64,000 nt of DNA from an uncultured Oscillospiraceae bacterium (GCA_934448295.1 CAKSEY010000004.1:124001-188000), one strand, 5' to 3'; counted from the first letter of the stretch, positions 51,232 to 60,496 are shown. Notes: generated by a model from the sequence alone, not told the origin. Made by a program: numbers and translations.

Positions 51232-51864
51232 TCAGTTTTCGGCGGGAGCCTTCTTCCACTTTCTGGTGATCATTGGGAGGATCATTCCGCCGAGCGCGTT
51301 GCCAAGAACTACCACCACAACGAACGCGAGATTTCTCAGCGTGAAGGTCTGGTCGCCTATCGCCGCGCCGTTGTAGAATGAATTCGCGATAGAATGGTCG
51401 AAGCCGCTGAATATAAACACCGGGACGCACAGGAACACGCCGATTTTCTGACCGCGTTTCCAGAGATCCACCGCAAGGTACATCAGAAGTCCGCAGAGGA
51501 TAGAGGAAAGCACCCACTTACCGGGAGCCGCCTCCAGCTTCGCCGCGTAGCTTGCCCGTGCGGATTCTGCGATATCCGGCAGGCAGAAGCTCACCAGGAT
51601 ACCCATGATGAATGTAGTCAGCAGGTTCACGACAAGTATCAGCAGAACCAATTTTATGTACTTTACGTCCCGGAAGTGCTCGGCTATATAGCCCACCTTT
51701 CCGGTGTAGAGGTTAAAACCGTACTCGCATATCGCGAAAAGCCCCAGCGAGAACAGGATAGCTCCCGCCCACATCAGTCCTGCCTTTGTACTGGCAAGCA
51801 GCACACAGCCGCCTATTGATATCAGAATTCCTGACGCAACCGCTTTTTTTATATCAGTTAACAT
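51232..51864 (-). CDS. formate/nitrite transporter family channel
   Basis: A 210-residue protein with six membrane helices of the FNT fold. ILISIGGCVLLAS near the N-terminus, YTGKVGYIAEHF, and FSGFDHSIANSFYNGAA, which carries the conserved channel His of the family, are visible. FNT channels pass formate, nitrite or hydrosulfide. In an anaerobic fermenter formate is the likeliest substrate. At 210 residues it is shorter than the ~260-280 common for the family. The ribosome site is GGAGG, and the gene starts 33 nt after rlmD. Confidence 0.9.
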   Translation of the reverse strand: MLTDIKKAVASGILISIGGCVLLASTKAGLMWAGAILFSLGLFAICEYGFNLYTGKVGYIAEHFRDVKYIKLVLLILVVNLLTTFIMGILVSFCLPDIAESARASYAAKLEAAPGKWVLSSILCGLLMYLAVDLWKRGQKIGVFLCVPVFIFSGFDHSIANSFYNGAAIGDQTFTLRNLAFVVVVVLGNALGGMILPMITRKWKKAPAEN

Positions 51865-51897
51865 ATAGCCTCCGATTTGTTCTACATATTTATATAT

Positions 51898-53271
51898 TTA
51901 TATATCTTTTGTCAGAAGCACCACGCACTCCACATGGCTTGTCCTTGGGAAAAGGTCAAACGGGCGGACTTTCTGCACCGTGTAACCCAGCTCCGATAGC
52001 TTTTTGCAGTCCCGCGCCGCAGTTGCCGGGTTGCAGGAGATCATCACGATACGCTCCGGCTGCATTCCTGCGCAGGCAGTCAGCGCGTCCTCGCTGCACC
52101 CTTTTCTCGGCGGGTCAAGGATTATCACCCCGGGGCGCTCGCCTATCTTTTCAAGCTTTGCGGCGGCTCTGCCCGCGTCCGCGCAGACGAATTCCGCGTT
52201 TTCTATCGAATTGCGACGCGCGTTCGCCTTAGCGTTCTCCACCGCCTCCGGGACTATTTCAGCGCCGATAAGCCGCCTTGCTCTGTCAGCCATGGATAAA
52301 CCGATGGTTCCAGCACCGCAGTAGAGGTCAAGCACCAGCTTTCCCTCCGGCTCGGCAAATTCCGCCGCCTGGCGATAGAGAGCCTCCGCCGCCGGGGTAT
52401 TCACCTGATAGAACGACCTCGGAGAGATCTCCACCCTTACGCCGCACATCTCGTCTGAGATCTCAGCCTTTCCGGCAAGTATAAGCTCCTCGCCGCCGAG
52501 GATAACGTTTGTGCGCTCGCGGTTAATGTTGAGAACCACGCCCGTTACCTGCGGGAAGCGCTCCATGACCTTTGCCGCCAGCCTTAAAAACTCCGGAACC
52601 TTTCTCCGTGCCACAAGGCACAGGCAGATCTCCCCGCTGTAATGGCCGCGCCTGAGATAGATGTGCCGCAGAACTCCCTCGTGCTTTTCCTCGTTATAGA
52701 CGGAGATTTTCAGCTCGTCCGCAAGCCCGGTGACAAAGCGCGTTATCTCCGCGAATATCTTCGGCTGGAGCGCGCATTTTTCCACCGGAATGACCCTGTG
52801 GCTGCGCTCTGAGAAGAATCCGCACACGGTTTTACCGTCCTGCTTTGAAACCGGCATCTGGAGCTTGTTGCGGTAGCCCTCCGGCTGTTCGCTGCCACGA
52901 ATGGGGATAATTTCCGGAGAAAGCCCGCCTATCCGCGCAAACGCATCCCGCACGAAGCCCTCCTTCGCACGAAGCTCAGCTTCATAGGAGATGTGCCGGA
53001 AGCAGCAGCCGCCGCACTTCGCAAAGACCGGGCAGTCGTTCTGCACGCGGTCGGGAGACGGGGTCAGCAGGGCTTCCGCCTTGCCGTAGGCTATGCTTTT
53101 AAGCGCCTTTAAAATACGGCAGGAAATTACATCCCCGACAGCGGTGAACGGCACGAATACCGCCATTCCCCTGCCCTCGGAGCTTTCCTCCCGGTAATGT
53201 CCCACGCCGCTGCCGTCATTGGAAAGCCCGGTAATTTCAAGCGTTATAATCTGGTTCTTTTCAAGAGGCAT
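51898..53271 (-). CDS. rlmD: 23S rRNA (uracil)-C5-methyltransferase, RlmD/RlmCD type
   Basis: A 457-residue TrmA-family enzyme. It has an N-terminal TRAM domain (residues 5-70), the Fe-S cluster cysteines (NDCPVFAKCGGCCF, Cys80, Cys86, Cys89), the SAM site KLVLDLYCGAGTIGLSMA, IILDPPRKGC, and the catalytic Cys in MISCNPATAARD. In Firmicutes a single RlmCD modifies both U747 and U1939. The ATG overlaps the prfB stop (TAATG), so it is made together with release factor 2. Confidence 0.93.
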   Translation of the reverse strand: MPLEKNQIITLEITGLSNDGSGVGHYREESSEGRGMAVFVPFTAVGDVISCRILKALKSIAYGKAEALLTPSPDRVQNDCPVFAKCGGCCFRHISYEAELRAKEGFVRDAFARIGGLSPEIIPIRGSEQPEGYRNKLQMPVSKQDGKTVCGFFSERSHRVIPVEKCALQPKIFAEITRFVTGLADELKISVYNEEKHEGVLRHIYLRRGHYSGEICLCLVARRKVPEFLRLAAKVMERFPQVTGVVLNINRERTNVILGGEELILAGKAEISDEMCGVRVEISPRSFYQVNTPAAEALYRQAAEFAEPEGKLVLDLYCGAGTIGLSMADRARRLIGAEIVPEAVENAKANARRNSIENAEFVCADAGRAAAKLEKIGERPGVIILDPPRKGCSEDALTACAGMQPERIVMISCNPATAARDCKKLSELGYTVQKVRPFDLFPRTSHVECVVLLTKDI

Positions 53272-54383
53272 TATATCTCACCCAGGCTCTTCGCCTTGAG
53301 GTAGGCATATATGAAGCCGTCAATGTCGCCGTCCATTACCGCCTGGATATTGCCGCTCTCAAATCCGGTCCTTGTGTCCTTGGCAAGCGTGTACGGCATG
53401 AATACGTAGGAGCGGATCTGGCTTCCCCACTCGATTTTGAGCTGCTCGCCCTTGATGTCGCTTATCTTTTCCAGGTGCTCGCGCTCCTTGATCTCAACCA
53501 GCTTGGACATAAGCATTTTCATACAGAATTCGCGGTTCTGCACCTGCGAACGCTGTGTCTGGCAGGCAACGACGATTCCCGTCGGCTTGTGGATAAGTCT
53601 TACGGCTGAGGAGGTCTTGTTGATGTGCTGTCCGCCTGCGCCGCTGGCACGATAAACCTCCATGATGATATCCTCGTCGCGTATCTCAACGGAAACGTCC
53701 TTTTCGATCTCCGGCATTACCTCCACGCTGGCGAAGCTGGTGTGACGTCTGCCCGCTGCGTCAAACGGGGACACGCGGACAAGCCGGTGCACGCCGTTCT
53801 CGGATTTCAGGAATCCGTAAGCGTTGAAGCCCTGAATGTGCAGGGACGCGCTCTTTATGCCTGCTTCTTCGCCGTCCAGCATATCAAGTATCTCCACCTT
53901 GAAGCCGTGGCGGTCAGCCCACTTGGTGTACATTCTGACAAGCATTGAAACCCAGTCCTGTGCCTCGGTTCCGCCTGCACCTGCATGGAATGTCAGAATT
54001 GCATTAGAACTGTCATATTCGCCCGTAAGCAGAGTTGCAAGCTTCTGCTCCTCAAACTCGGTCTTGACCTTTTCTGCAAGCTCGTTAACCTCGGCAACGG
54101 CGCTTTCGTCGTTATCCTCCTCGGCAAGCTCTATCATTGCGAGGACGTCGTCATGGTTCGTCTTGAGTCTGTTGAAGTCGTCGATTATGTTCTTGTACTG
54201 ACCTATCTGCTGCTGTACCGCCTGAGCCTTCTCTGCGTCGTCCCAGAATCCGGGTTCGGTGGATTTCATTTCCAGCTCGTCTACCTTTATCTTCAGGCCA
54301 TCGAGGTTCAGCGCGCCCCTTAACTCTTCTATCTGCGGTGTGAGCGCCTCCATCGCAAGTCTGGTTTCGTCGTACTGTATCAT
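53271..54383 (-). CDS. prfB: peptide chain release factor 2
   Basis: A 370-residue RF2. GAGGQHINKTSSAVRL contains the GGQ that triggers peptidyl-tRNA hydrolysis (residues 250-252), and the sequence runs from ELRGALNLDGLKIKV without a break. Unlike most bacterial prfB genes, there is no in-frame UGA and no programmed +1 frameshift at codon ~26; an AGGGG remnant is still visible there, before CTG AAC. Regulation by self-termination is therefore absent. The gene has its own promoter and AGGAG, and is followed by rlmD. Confidence 0.96.
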   Translation of the reverse strand: MIQYDETRLAMEALTPQIEELRGALNLDGLKIKVDELEMKSTEPGFWDDAEKAQAVQQQIGQYKNIIDDFNRLKTNHDDVLAMIELAEEDNDESAVAEVNELAEKVKTEFEEQKLATLLTGEYDSSNAILTFHAGAGGTEAQDWVSMLVRMYTKWADRHGFKVEILDMLDGEEAGIKSASLHIQGFNAYGFLKSENGVHRLVRVSPFDAAGRRHTSFASVEVMPEIEKDVSVEIRDEDIIMEVYRASGAGGQHINKTSSAVRLIHKPTGIVVACQTQRSQVQNREFCMKMLMSKLVEIKEREHLEKISDIKGEQLKIEWGSQIRSYVFMPYTLAKDTRTGFESGNIQAVMDGDIDGFIYAYLKAKSLGEI

Positions 54384-54451
54384 CTAGCTTCTCCTGTATA
54401 ATTTATTGTCACAAAGTATTTCTGTATATAAAAATACCCATTATCTATATT

Positions 54452-54480
54452 AGTATATCACAAATCTGATGATTTTGCAA
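54452..54480 (-). promoter_or_regulatory. promoter of prfB
   Basis: -35 TTGCAA (54480-54475), 17-nt spacer, -10 TATACT (54457-54452), minus strand. The leader is about 60 nt. Confidence 0.7.
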
Positions 54481-54750
54481 TACCTATTACTATATTTTTG
54501 CAAAACAAAAACCGCCCGAAAATCGGCGGCGGAATTTATTCTAGGCGGAAAGCTGGCACAGATATTTTCCGCATTATCCGTGCCACAGCGGAAATAATTT
54601 GCCAACCACCTCAGGGTGCACGAGTTTTTCGGTTGTTGTGAAAATCTCCACGCAAAAAATCTCAGATTCACAAAACCGCTGTCATGGCGCACGAGATTTT
54701 TCGGTTTTGCGGGATACTTTCTGCAAGATAACGACTTAAATTCCCACAGC
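54481..54750. repeat. gene-free region with paired repeats between prfB and tRNA-Leu
   Basis: No gene is supported here. GCACGAG-TTTTTCGGTT occurs twice in direct orientation (54618-54634 and 54689-54706), differing by one inserted A. Between them, CGGTT..GTGAA-ATC (from 54630) is roughly complementary to GATTCAC..AACCG (54665-54678). Near 54553-54593, TGGCAC and GTGCCA form an outer inverted repeat. Whether this is a structured RNA or a decayed duplication cannot be told. Confidence 0.45.
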
Positions 54751-54780
54751 AAAAACGGCAGTCCCACTCCGGGACTGCCG
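54751..54780 (-). terminator. terminator downstream of tRNA-Leu
   Basis: Perfect 10-bp stem CGGCAGTCCC / GGGACTGCCG (54780-54771 with 54765-54756) with TTTTT on the minus strand at 54755-54751. Confidence 0.9.
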
Positions 54781-54793
54781 AGAAAAATCGGAT

Positions 54794-54823
54794 GTTTTGC
54801 CGCAATATACATTGCGGCAAAAC
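54794..54823 (-). other. 13-bp perfect hairpin directly behind the tRNA 3' end
   Basis: GTTTTGCCGCAAT (54794-54806) pairs perfectly with 54811-54823 over a 4-nt loop, 2 nt after the CCA. On the minus strand it is followed by ATCCGATTTTT, so it may be a first terminator in tandem with the next, or a processing signal. Confidence 0.65.
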
Positions 54824-54825
54824 GT

Positions 54826-54912
54826 TGGTGCCGGTAGCGGGGGTCGAACCCGCACGGTATCGCTACCAAAGGATTTTGAGTCCTCCTCGTCTGCCAATTC
54901 CAACATACCGGC
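54826..54912 (-). tRNA. tRNA-Leu (anticodon CAA)
   Basis: An 87-nt class II tRNA on the minus strand with CCA encoded. Acceptor GCCGGTA/TACCGGC, anticodon loop CTCAAAA (anticodon CAA, reading UUG) on the stem GAGGA/TCCTT, long variable arm GGTAGCGATACC, and T arm GCGGG-TTCGACC-CCCGC are all present. It stands alone, and its own promoter is not clear. Confidence 0.96.
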
Positions 54913-54974
54913 TTATTCCGGCGACAAGCGCCGGATATTATTTTAGCATAAAATCAGAGTTTTGTCAACCTCTG

Positions 54975-55322
54975 TCAGACCGAAATCAAGATATTGCTGC
55001 TGAGAATCGCCGCAAGAGCCACATTGAACGTATTCGCAACGGTGATATAGCTCACCCGGGTCTTTTTGTTCTTGAATCCGTTGGAAACAAGTCCCAGCCA
55101 GACGCAGGATATTCCTACCGCGGCGATCATGACAATAACTCCAGCCACGCCGCTGACTGTGATTTTGAATAGTTCTCCCAGCAGGAAATTCACCACAACA
55201 TAGGATAAGGGAACCAGCACAAGCGGAAGCGTAGCCCAGAGCCACTGTATATGTCTCCTGCGCCAGAAAATAAACGACATTATCAGGATTATCCCGACTA
55301 TGACCACGCACTCAATCGTCAT
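54975..55322 (-). CDS. small membrane protein, four helices
   Basis: A 115-residue protein from the ATG at 55322 (GAGG 8 nt upstream). Hydrophobic segments are at about residues 3-20, 29-48, 55-77 and 92-112, with a basic loop (FWRRRHIQW) after the first and KNKKTRVSY before the last. No family is recognised. It follows the 70-aa gene by 21 nt and probably shares its promoter. Confidence 0.7.
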   Translation of the reverse strand: MTIECVVIVGIILIMSFIFWRRRHIQWLWATLPLVLVPLSYVVVNFLLGELFKITVSGVAGVIVMIAAVGISCVWLGLVSNGFKNKKTRVSYITVANTFNVALAAILSSNILISV

Positions 55323-55343
55323 AGTGCACACCTCGTTTCTGAA

Positions 55344-55556
55344 TCACTCTGCGGTCTGTACCGTGACCTCGCCAGTGGGATCAGCGCTGTCTGCGCCCTC
55401 GGAAACAGAATTATCCGAGGCTGTCGGCAAAGCCCAGCCGAGATCCTTTGAAGTCCAGGTTAGTGCGAAAGCAAGTCCGCATATCGCTAGAATGATCACT
55501 ATCATTATTATATTAAGCACCTTGATGTAAGGCGGAAGCTTCGGACGATCTGACAT
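55344..55556 (-). CDS. 70-aa single-pass membrane protein
   Basis: A 70-residue protein MSDRPKLPPYIKVLN with one helix (about 15-33, IIMIVIILAICGLAFALTW) and an acidic, disordered outer C-terminus (SVSEGADSADPTGEV). The function is unknown. It has a clear promoter and a GGAGGG site, so it is probably expressed. Confidence 0.72.
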   Translation of the reverse strand: MSDRPKLPPYIKVLNIIMIVIILAICGLAFALTWTSKDLGWALPTASDNSVSEGADSADPTGEVTVQTAE

Positions 55557-55590
55557 TTATATCCCTCCGGAATCCGTGAATATCATGTAT

Positions 55591-55619
55591 ATTATATATC
55601 AAAACGGGAAAAATTGCAA
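55591..55619 (-). promoter_or_regulatory. promoter of the 70-aa/membrane protein pair
   Basis: -35 TTGCAA (55619-55614), 17-nt spacer, -10 TATAAT (55596-55591), minus strand. The -35 lies just beyond the end of the DUF2344 gene. Confidence 0.75.
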
Positions 55620-55624
55620 GCACT

Positions 55625-56254
55625 TTATTCAAATTCCCTGTTTCCGCTGAAAATATTCGTGCGGACAATTTTCAGGCGCTTTACCAGCTCGCCGAATTCT
55701 GCGGCGTACGCCTCGAAAATCAGCGCCGGGTTTATGTTGAAGCTGTTTCCCGCCGGGAGCGTGACCTCAAGAACCTCGCCGTCAAGCTTCACGTCTGACA
55801 TCAGCGGCTTCAGGTCAACTATCGTGCTCCCCTTTTTGGTGCGCTTTTCAACGTTTATCTGCTCCTTTTCGCACAGCGCCCGGAGCTTCTCCGGGTCTGC
55901 GGAGCTTTCAATGCGGTAGCGCGCCGCCGTGATGTCCGTGTTTTTGTCCTTCGGTACGGTTATCTCCGTCACCCGGATATCCGCCGGGAGAGCCGCGTTG
56001 AGCCGCTCCTTTACCTCGCTGTACGGCACGTCCTCGGTCAGCCGGAAGTCCATCGCTTCGTGCAGACCCTCCTGCCCCAGCGAAAGCGGCAGCATGAACG
56101 TGACGTATGTCCTCGGGTTGAAGCCCTCGGTCTGCCAGATGGGGAGCCTCGTGCGCTTCATCGCGCGGATTACCACGCTGCTGAGGTCAAGGTGCGAGAT
56201 GTATTTCGCCCTGCCCGTCTTGGAAAAGAACGCCCTTGTGTTAACGGATGGCAC
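55625..56254 (-). CDS. DUF2344 (TIGR03936-type) radical-SAM partner protein
   Basis: About 209 residues. ARAFFSKTG-like start, GRAKYISHLDLSSVVIRAMKRT, LPIWQTEGFNPRTYVTFMLPLSLGQEG, and a C-terminal KIVRTNIF mark the family that nearly always follows the TIGR03960 radical SAM protein, sometimes fused to it. The GTG at 56254 is preferred, since AGGAGG lies 11 nt upstream; the GTG at 56266 overlaps that site. The gene overlaps the end of the radical SAM gene by about 14 nt. The joint function is unknown; a tRNA or rRNA modification has been suggested for such pairs. Confidence 0.85.
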   Translation of the reverse strand: MPSVNTRAFFSKTGRAKYISHLDLSSVVIRAMKRTRLPIWQTEGFNPRTYVTFMLPLSLGQEGLHEAMDFRLTEDVPYSEVKERLNAALPADIRVTEITVPKDKNTDITAARYRIESSADPEKLRALCEKEQINVEKRTKKGSTIVDLKPLMSDVKLDGEVLEVTLPAGNSFNINPALIFEAYAAEFGELVKRLKIVRTNIFSGNREFE

Positions 56255-58100
56255 GGCAGATTTCACCTCCTACGCATTTTGCAACGCCGCAGTTCGAGCA
56301 TTTCTCGCGGCAGTTCGGGGTCGTTATCCCCTGGTGTGCGCGCTTGTTTTCCTCCACAAGGAACTCATGGCTGACAAGCATATCAATGTGGCTCCAGGGC
56401 GCGACCTCGTCGTAGCTGCGGCGGCGGTTCGCATAAAACCTCATGTCAAGCCCGCATTCTTCAAATGCCTCTTTCCACGCGTCAAACTTGAAGTACTCGT
56501 CCCAGCTATCCAGCTTGCAGCCCTTTTTCCATGCGGCGTATATCGCCTTTCCGACACGGCGGTCGCCCCGGGCGAGCACCGCTTCGATCAGCGAAAGGTC
56601 GTACTTCGACCAGCTTATCACTATCTTACGGTCGTTGTTTATGGATTTCAGGTGCTTCTGGCGCTCCTTTACGCCCTCCTCGTCAAGCTGCGGCTCAAAC
56701 TCGAACGGCGTGAACGGCTTCGGGATAAACGTGGAGAGCGAAACCGAAACTCCCGGTCTGCCCTTGGCATAATTCGGGGTCGCGTAGAATTCCTCAATTA
56801 CCGCCTTGGCAAGCTCGTAAACGCCCTCGACGTCCTCCATTGTTTCGGTGGGAAGCCCCATCATAAAGTACAGCTTGATGTTGGTGTAACCGCCCTCGAA
56901 CGCTATCTTCACGCTGTCCATGACGTTCTTTTCGGTGACGTTCTTGTTGATGACATCGCGGATCCTCTGGGTTCCCCCCTCGGGGGCGAACGTCAGACCA
57001 GACTTGCGCACGTCCGTGATTTTTTTCAGCACGTCCTCGCTGAACCGGTCGATTCTGAGGGACGGCAGGGACAGGTTTATTTTCTCAGCCGTGGTGTAAT
57101 CGGTGAGCTCGGTCAGGAGCCCCACGATATCCTTGTAGTCGCCGGTGGAGAGGGACGACAGCGAAACCTCGTCATAGCCAGTATTCTCGCACAGCGCCTT
57201 TGTCTGCGCCAGGATATTGTCCTTGCCCTTTTCGCGGTAGGGGCGGTAGATGAATCCCGCCTGACAGAAGCGGCAGCCGCGTATACAGCCGCGGAGCACC
57301 TCCACAACGGCGCGGTCGTGGACTACCTGCGTGAACGGAACAACGAAATTATCCGGCGCGTAAACCTTGTCGAAGTCCTTGATTATGCGCTTCCTTACCT
57401 TTGCGGGAGCGCCGTCCTTCGGGGTTATAGCCTTTACCGTGCCGTCCTCGTTGTATTCGATATCGTACAGGGACGGAACGTAAATTCCCTCTATCTGCGC
57501 CGCCCTGCGGAGGAATTCCTGACGGGTCGTTCCCTCTTTCTTACACTGTTCCATGAGCCGCATGAATTCAAGGTTCATCTCCTCGCCCTCGCCTATCGCG
57601 AAGAAATCGAAGAAATCCGCCAGGGGCTCCGGGTTGCACACGCAGGGACCTCCCGCCATGACTATCGGGGTCAGCCCGGTGCGATCCTTTGCCAGCACGG
57701 GAACTCCGGCGAGATCCAGCATTTCAAGGATATTCGTGTAGCTCATCTCGTATTGCAGGGTAAAGCCTATGAAATCGAAATCCTTTATCGGGTCGAGGCT
57801 CTCCAGCGCATACAGCGGGATATTCCGTGCGCGCATCTGCTCCTCCATGTCTGGGAGAGGCATGAAAACGCGTTCGCACCAGTAATTCGGAACTGCGTTC
57901 TTCAGCCCGTAGAGTATCTTCATTCCGAGGTGGGACATTCCTATCTCATATGTGTCAGGAAAGCAGAACGCGAACCGTATGTCCACCTTGGACTTATCCT
58001 TTACCACCGAGCCTGTTTCGCCGCCGATGTATCTTGATGGCTTCTGTACGTCAAGCAGGAACTCGTCCAGCCTGTCCATCATTGAGGGATTTTCCGGCAT
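56241..58100 (-). CDS. B12-binding-type radical SAM protein (TIGR03960 family)
   Basis: A 619-residue protein. The N-terminal part (YEIGMSHLGMKILYGL, GFTLQYEMSYTNILEMLDLAGVPV) is the cobalamin-binding-like fold. The radical SAM cluster is RGCIRGCRFCQAGFIYRPYR (CxxxCxxC pattern), and the C-terminus has further cysteines, CREKCSNCGVAKCVGGEIC. The ATG at 58100 has GGAG 9 nt upstream; the ATG at 58115 is also possible. It is downstream of metH in the same operon and coupled to the DUF2344 gene. Product and substrate are unknown. Confidence 0.92.
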   Translation of the reverse strand: MPENPSMMDRLDEFLLDVQKPSRYIGGETGSVVKDKSKVDIRFAFCFPDTYEIGMSHLGMKILYGLKNAVPNYWCERVFMPLPDMEEQMRARNIPLYALESLDPIKDFDFIGFTLQYEMSYTNILEMLDLAGVPVLAKDRTGLTPIVMAGGPCVCNPEPLADFFDFFAIGEGEEMNLEFMRLMEQCKKEGTTRQEFLRRAAQIEGIYVPSLYDIEYNEDGTVKAITPKDGAPAKVRKRIIKDFDKVYAPDNFVVPFTQVVHDRAVVEVLRGCIRGCRFCQAGFIYRPYREKGKDNILAQTKALCENTGYDEVSLSSLSTGDYKDIVGLLTELTDYTTAEKINLSLPSLRIDRFSEDVLKKITDVRKSGLTFAPEGGTQRIRDVINKNVTEKNVMDSVKIAFEGGYTNIKLYFMMGLPTETMEDVEGVYELAKAVIEEFYATPNYAKGRPGVSVSLSTFIPKPFTPFEFEPQLDEEGVKERQKHLKSINNDRKIVISWSKYDLSLIEAVLARGDRRVGKAIYAAWKKGCKLDSWDEYFKFDAWKEAFEECGLDMRFYANRRRSYDEVAPWSHIDMLVSHEFLVEENKRAHQGITTPNCREKCSNCGVAKCVGGEICRAIR

Positions 58101-58116
58101 TTTATCTTTCTCCATC

Positions 58117-60486
58117 TCAGCCCGTAACTCCGTAGACCCTGCGGGCGATATCCACTGTTTCCTTTGCGTCGCGGGCATAGTAGTCCGCGCCTATCTTCTC
58201 GGCGTAATCCGGCGTGAGCACCGCGCCGCCCACAACTATCCTGCAGTCCACGTTGTTCTCGCGGAGCAGCTTTATCGTGTTTTCCATGCTTTTCAGCGTT
58301 GTGGTCATGAGCGCGGAAAGCCCCACAAGGCGAACGTCGTACTTTATCGCCGCGTCCACCACGTCCTGATAATCAACGTCTTTACCGAGGTCGATAACGT
58401 CGAAGCCGTAATTCTCAAGCAGGGTCTTGACGATGTTCTTGCCGATATCGTGAATGTCGCCCTTTACCGTGCAGAGGACTATGCGTCCGGCGGAAACTCC
58501 GCTGCCGCCGCGCTCTGAAATAGCTTTCTTTATCACGTCAAATGCCGCCTGCGCCGCTCCCGCCGACTGAATGAGCTGCGGCAGGAATATGGTGCCCTTT
58601 TCGAACTTTGCGCCGACAGAATCCAGCGCGGGGATAAGCTTTCCGTTGATTATCTCCATGGGGTCGGTGCCGCCCGCCAGGAGCTTTTCAGCCGCCGCAC
58701 CGGATTCAGCCTTCAGACCTGCGGCTACCGCATCCGAAATATCCATGTCCGCTGCGACTGCCGCGGCGGGCTTCTTTACCTCCGCGCCGTAGTTCTCAAT
58801 GAAATTCACGCCGTGCCTGTCGTAGCCGCTCAGCAGCCTGTAAGCCCGCACCGCTCCGGTCATGGAAGCGATATTCGGGTTCATGATGGGCAGAGTAAGC
58901 CCGTTGTTCATAGCCATTGTGATGAACGTGGAGTTTATAAGCTCCCTGTTCGGCAGACCGAACGAGATGTTTGAAACGCCCAGTACGGTTTTCAGCCCAA
59001 GCTTCTCCGTCACCATGCGGACGGCTTTCAGGGTCTCGGCAACGCCGTCCTGCTCGGCGGAGGCGGTCAGGGTCAGGCAGTCGATATATACGTCCCGCTT
59101 CGGGATCCCGTATTCCAGAGCGCGGTTCAATATCTTTTCAGCGATGGCGAAGCGCTCCTCGGCAGTCTTGGGTATCCCGCGCTCGTCAAGGGTAAGCCCG
59201 ACTACCGCCGCGCCGTACTTCTTAACCAGCGGGAGCACGGTGTTCAGCTTCTCCTCCTCGCCGTTTACGGAATTCACTATCGGCTTGCCGGAAACAATGC
59301 GCAGAGCCGCCTCAAGCACCGGGAGCTCCGTTGTGTCTATCTGGAGCGGCGCATCCGTCACAGACTGTATCGCGTTCACCGCCGCGATCATCATTTCCTT
59401 TTCGTCAATGTCCGGGAGTCCCACGTTCACGTCAAGGATCTCAGCCCCGGCGGTGGTCTGCTCCAGCGCCTGCCGCATGATGTAGTCGAGGTCGTGCTTT
59501 TTGAGCGCCTCCTTGAACAGCTTCTTTCCGGTAGGGTTTATCCTCTCGCCGATTATGCGCACCGTGTCCACCGGTACAACGTTGGAAGCGCTGCACACTG
59601 CCGCCGGAATTTCAGGCTTTGGCATTACGCACTTCATCCCGCGTATTCTTCCCGCGACCTCGCGGATATAGTCGGGGTTGGTGCCGCAGCAGCCGCCGAG
59701 CACCTTTACGCCCATTGCGGCTATCTGCTCCATTACGTCCGCGTATTCCTGCGGGGTGGTGTTGTAGAGGTTTGTTGCCGGGTCGGGAAGTCCCGCGTTC
59801 GGGCGGATAAGCACCGGCACGCTGCTCCAGCGGAGTATCTCCTCAACGATGGGCAGAGCGTCCTTCGGTCCCAGGGAGCAGTTCATGCCGATAACGTCTG
59901 CGCCCATTCCGCTGAGGGTCATAGCCATGGAAGCGGCGCTGCACCCGGTGAATGTGCGCATATTCTGCTCAAAGGACATGGTGCATATCACGGGAAGGTC
60001 GGTGTTCTCCTTTGCCGCCAGCAGCGCGGTCTTTATCTCCATGAGGTCGGTCATGGTCTCGATAGCGATGAAGTCGGCTTCCCTGCCGGCGGTCATTACC
60101 TCGCGGAACATATCGTATGCCTCGTCCACCGGCATATCTCCGGTGGGGCGGAGCATTCTGCCAAGGGAGCCTATATCCAGACCCACCAGCACGTCGGTGC
60201 CCTCGGCGGCTTCGCGGGCAAGCTTTATTCCCTGCTTCACTATCTCGTCAACGGAATAGCTGCTGTTCTGGAGCTTGTGGCGGTTCGCGCCGAACGTGTT
60301 CGCGTAGATCCCCTGCGCGCCTGCTTCGATATAGCTCCTGTGCACCGAACGGATAAGGTCGGGCTCAGTGAAGTTCAGCTCCTCGGGAAGCCCGCCCAGC
60401 TTCAGCCCGTGCTGCTGGAGCACCGAGCCCATCGCTCCGTCAAGCAGTATATGTCCGTCCCCGTTAAGCAGTTCTCTGAATGTCAT
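58117..60486 (-). CDS. metH: methionine synthase without activation domain (MetH, short form)
   Basis: A 789-residue cobalamin-dependent enzyme. Domain 1 (residues 1-~300) is the zinc/homocysteine barrel: LDGAMGSVLQQHG, IGMNCSLGP and LGGCCGTNPDYI supply the cysteines. Domain 2 (~320-580) binds methyl-THF: RIIGERINPTGKK, EILDVNVGLPDIDE. Domain 3 (~590-789) is the cap and B12 domain with KGDIHDIGKNIV (His679) and GLSALMTTTL. The C-terminal AdoMet reactivation domain of E. coli MetH is absent, so reactivation must come from another protein. The start at 60486 has AAGGAG. It follows the peptide-binding lipoprotein by 10 nt. Confidence 0.93.
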   Translation of the reverse strand: MTFRELLNGDGHILLDGAMGSVLQQHGLKLGGLPEELNFTEPDLIRSVHRSYIEAGAQGIYANTFGANRHKLQNSSYSVDEIVKQGIKLAREAAEGTDVLVGLDIGSLGRMLRPTGDMPVDEAYDMFREVMTAGREADFIAIETMTDLMEIKTALLAAKENTDLPVICTMSFEQNMRTFTGCSAASMAMTLSGMGADVIGMNCSLGPKDALPIVEEILRWSSVPVLIRPNAGLPDPATNLYNTTPQEYADVMEQIAAMGVKVLGGCCGTNPDYIREVAGRIRGMKCVMPKPEIPAAVCSASNVVPVDTVRIIGERINPTGKKLFKEALKKHDLDYIMRQALEQTTAGAEILDVNVGLPDIDEKEMMIAAVNAIQSVTDAPLQIDTTELPVLEAALRIVSGKPIVNSVNGEEEKLNTVLPLVKKYGAAVVGLTLDERGIPKTAEERFAIAEKILNRALEYGIPKRDVYIDCLTLTASAEQDGVAETLKAVRMVTEKLGLKTVLGVSNISFGLPNRELINSTFITMAMNNGLTLPIMNPNIASMTGAVRAYRLLSGYDRHGVNFIENYGAEVKKPAAAVAADMDISDAVAAGLKAESGAAAEKLLAGGTDPMEIINGKLIPALDSVGAKFEKGTIFLPQLIQSAGAAQAAFDVIKKAISERGGSGVSAGRIVLCTVKGDIHDIGKNIVKTLLENYGFDVIDLGKDVDYQDVVDAAIKYDVRLVGLSALMTTTLKSMENTIKLLRENNVDCRIVVGGAVLTPDYAEKIGADYYARDAKETVDIARRVYGVTG

Positions 60487-60496
60487 TTCGTTCTCC

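Noticed and set aside
55929..58037. A 702-codon open frame on the plus strand
   Set aside because: It lies antisense to the radical SAM and DUF2344 genes, which have clear motifs. It has no ribosome site or recognisable domains. Long antisense frames are expected in GC-rich coding DNA.
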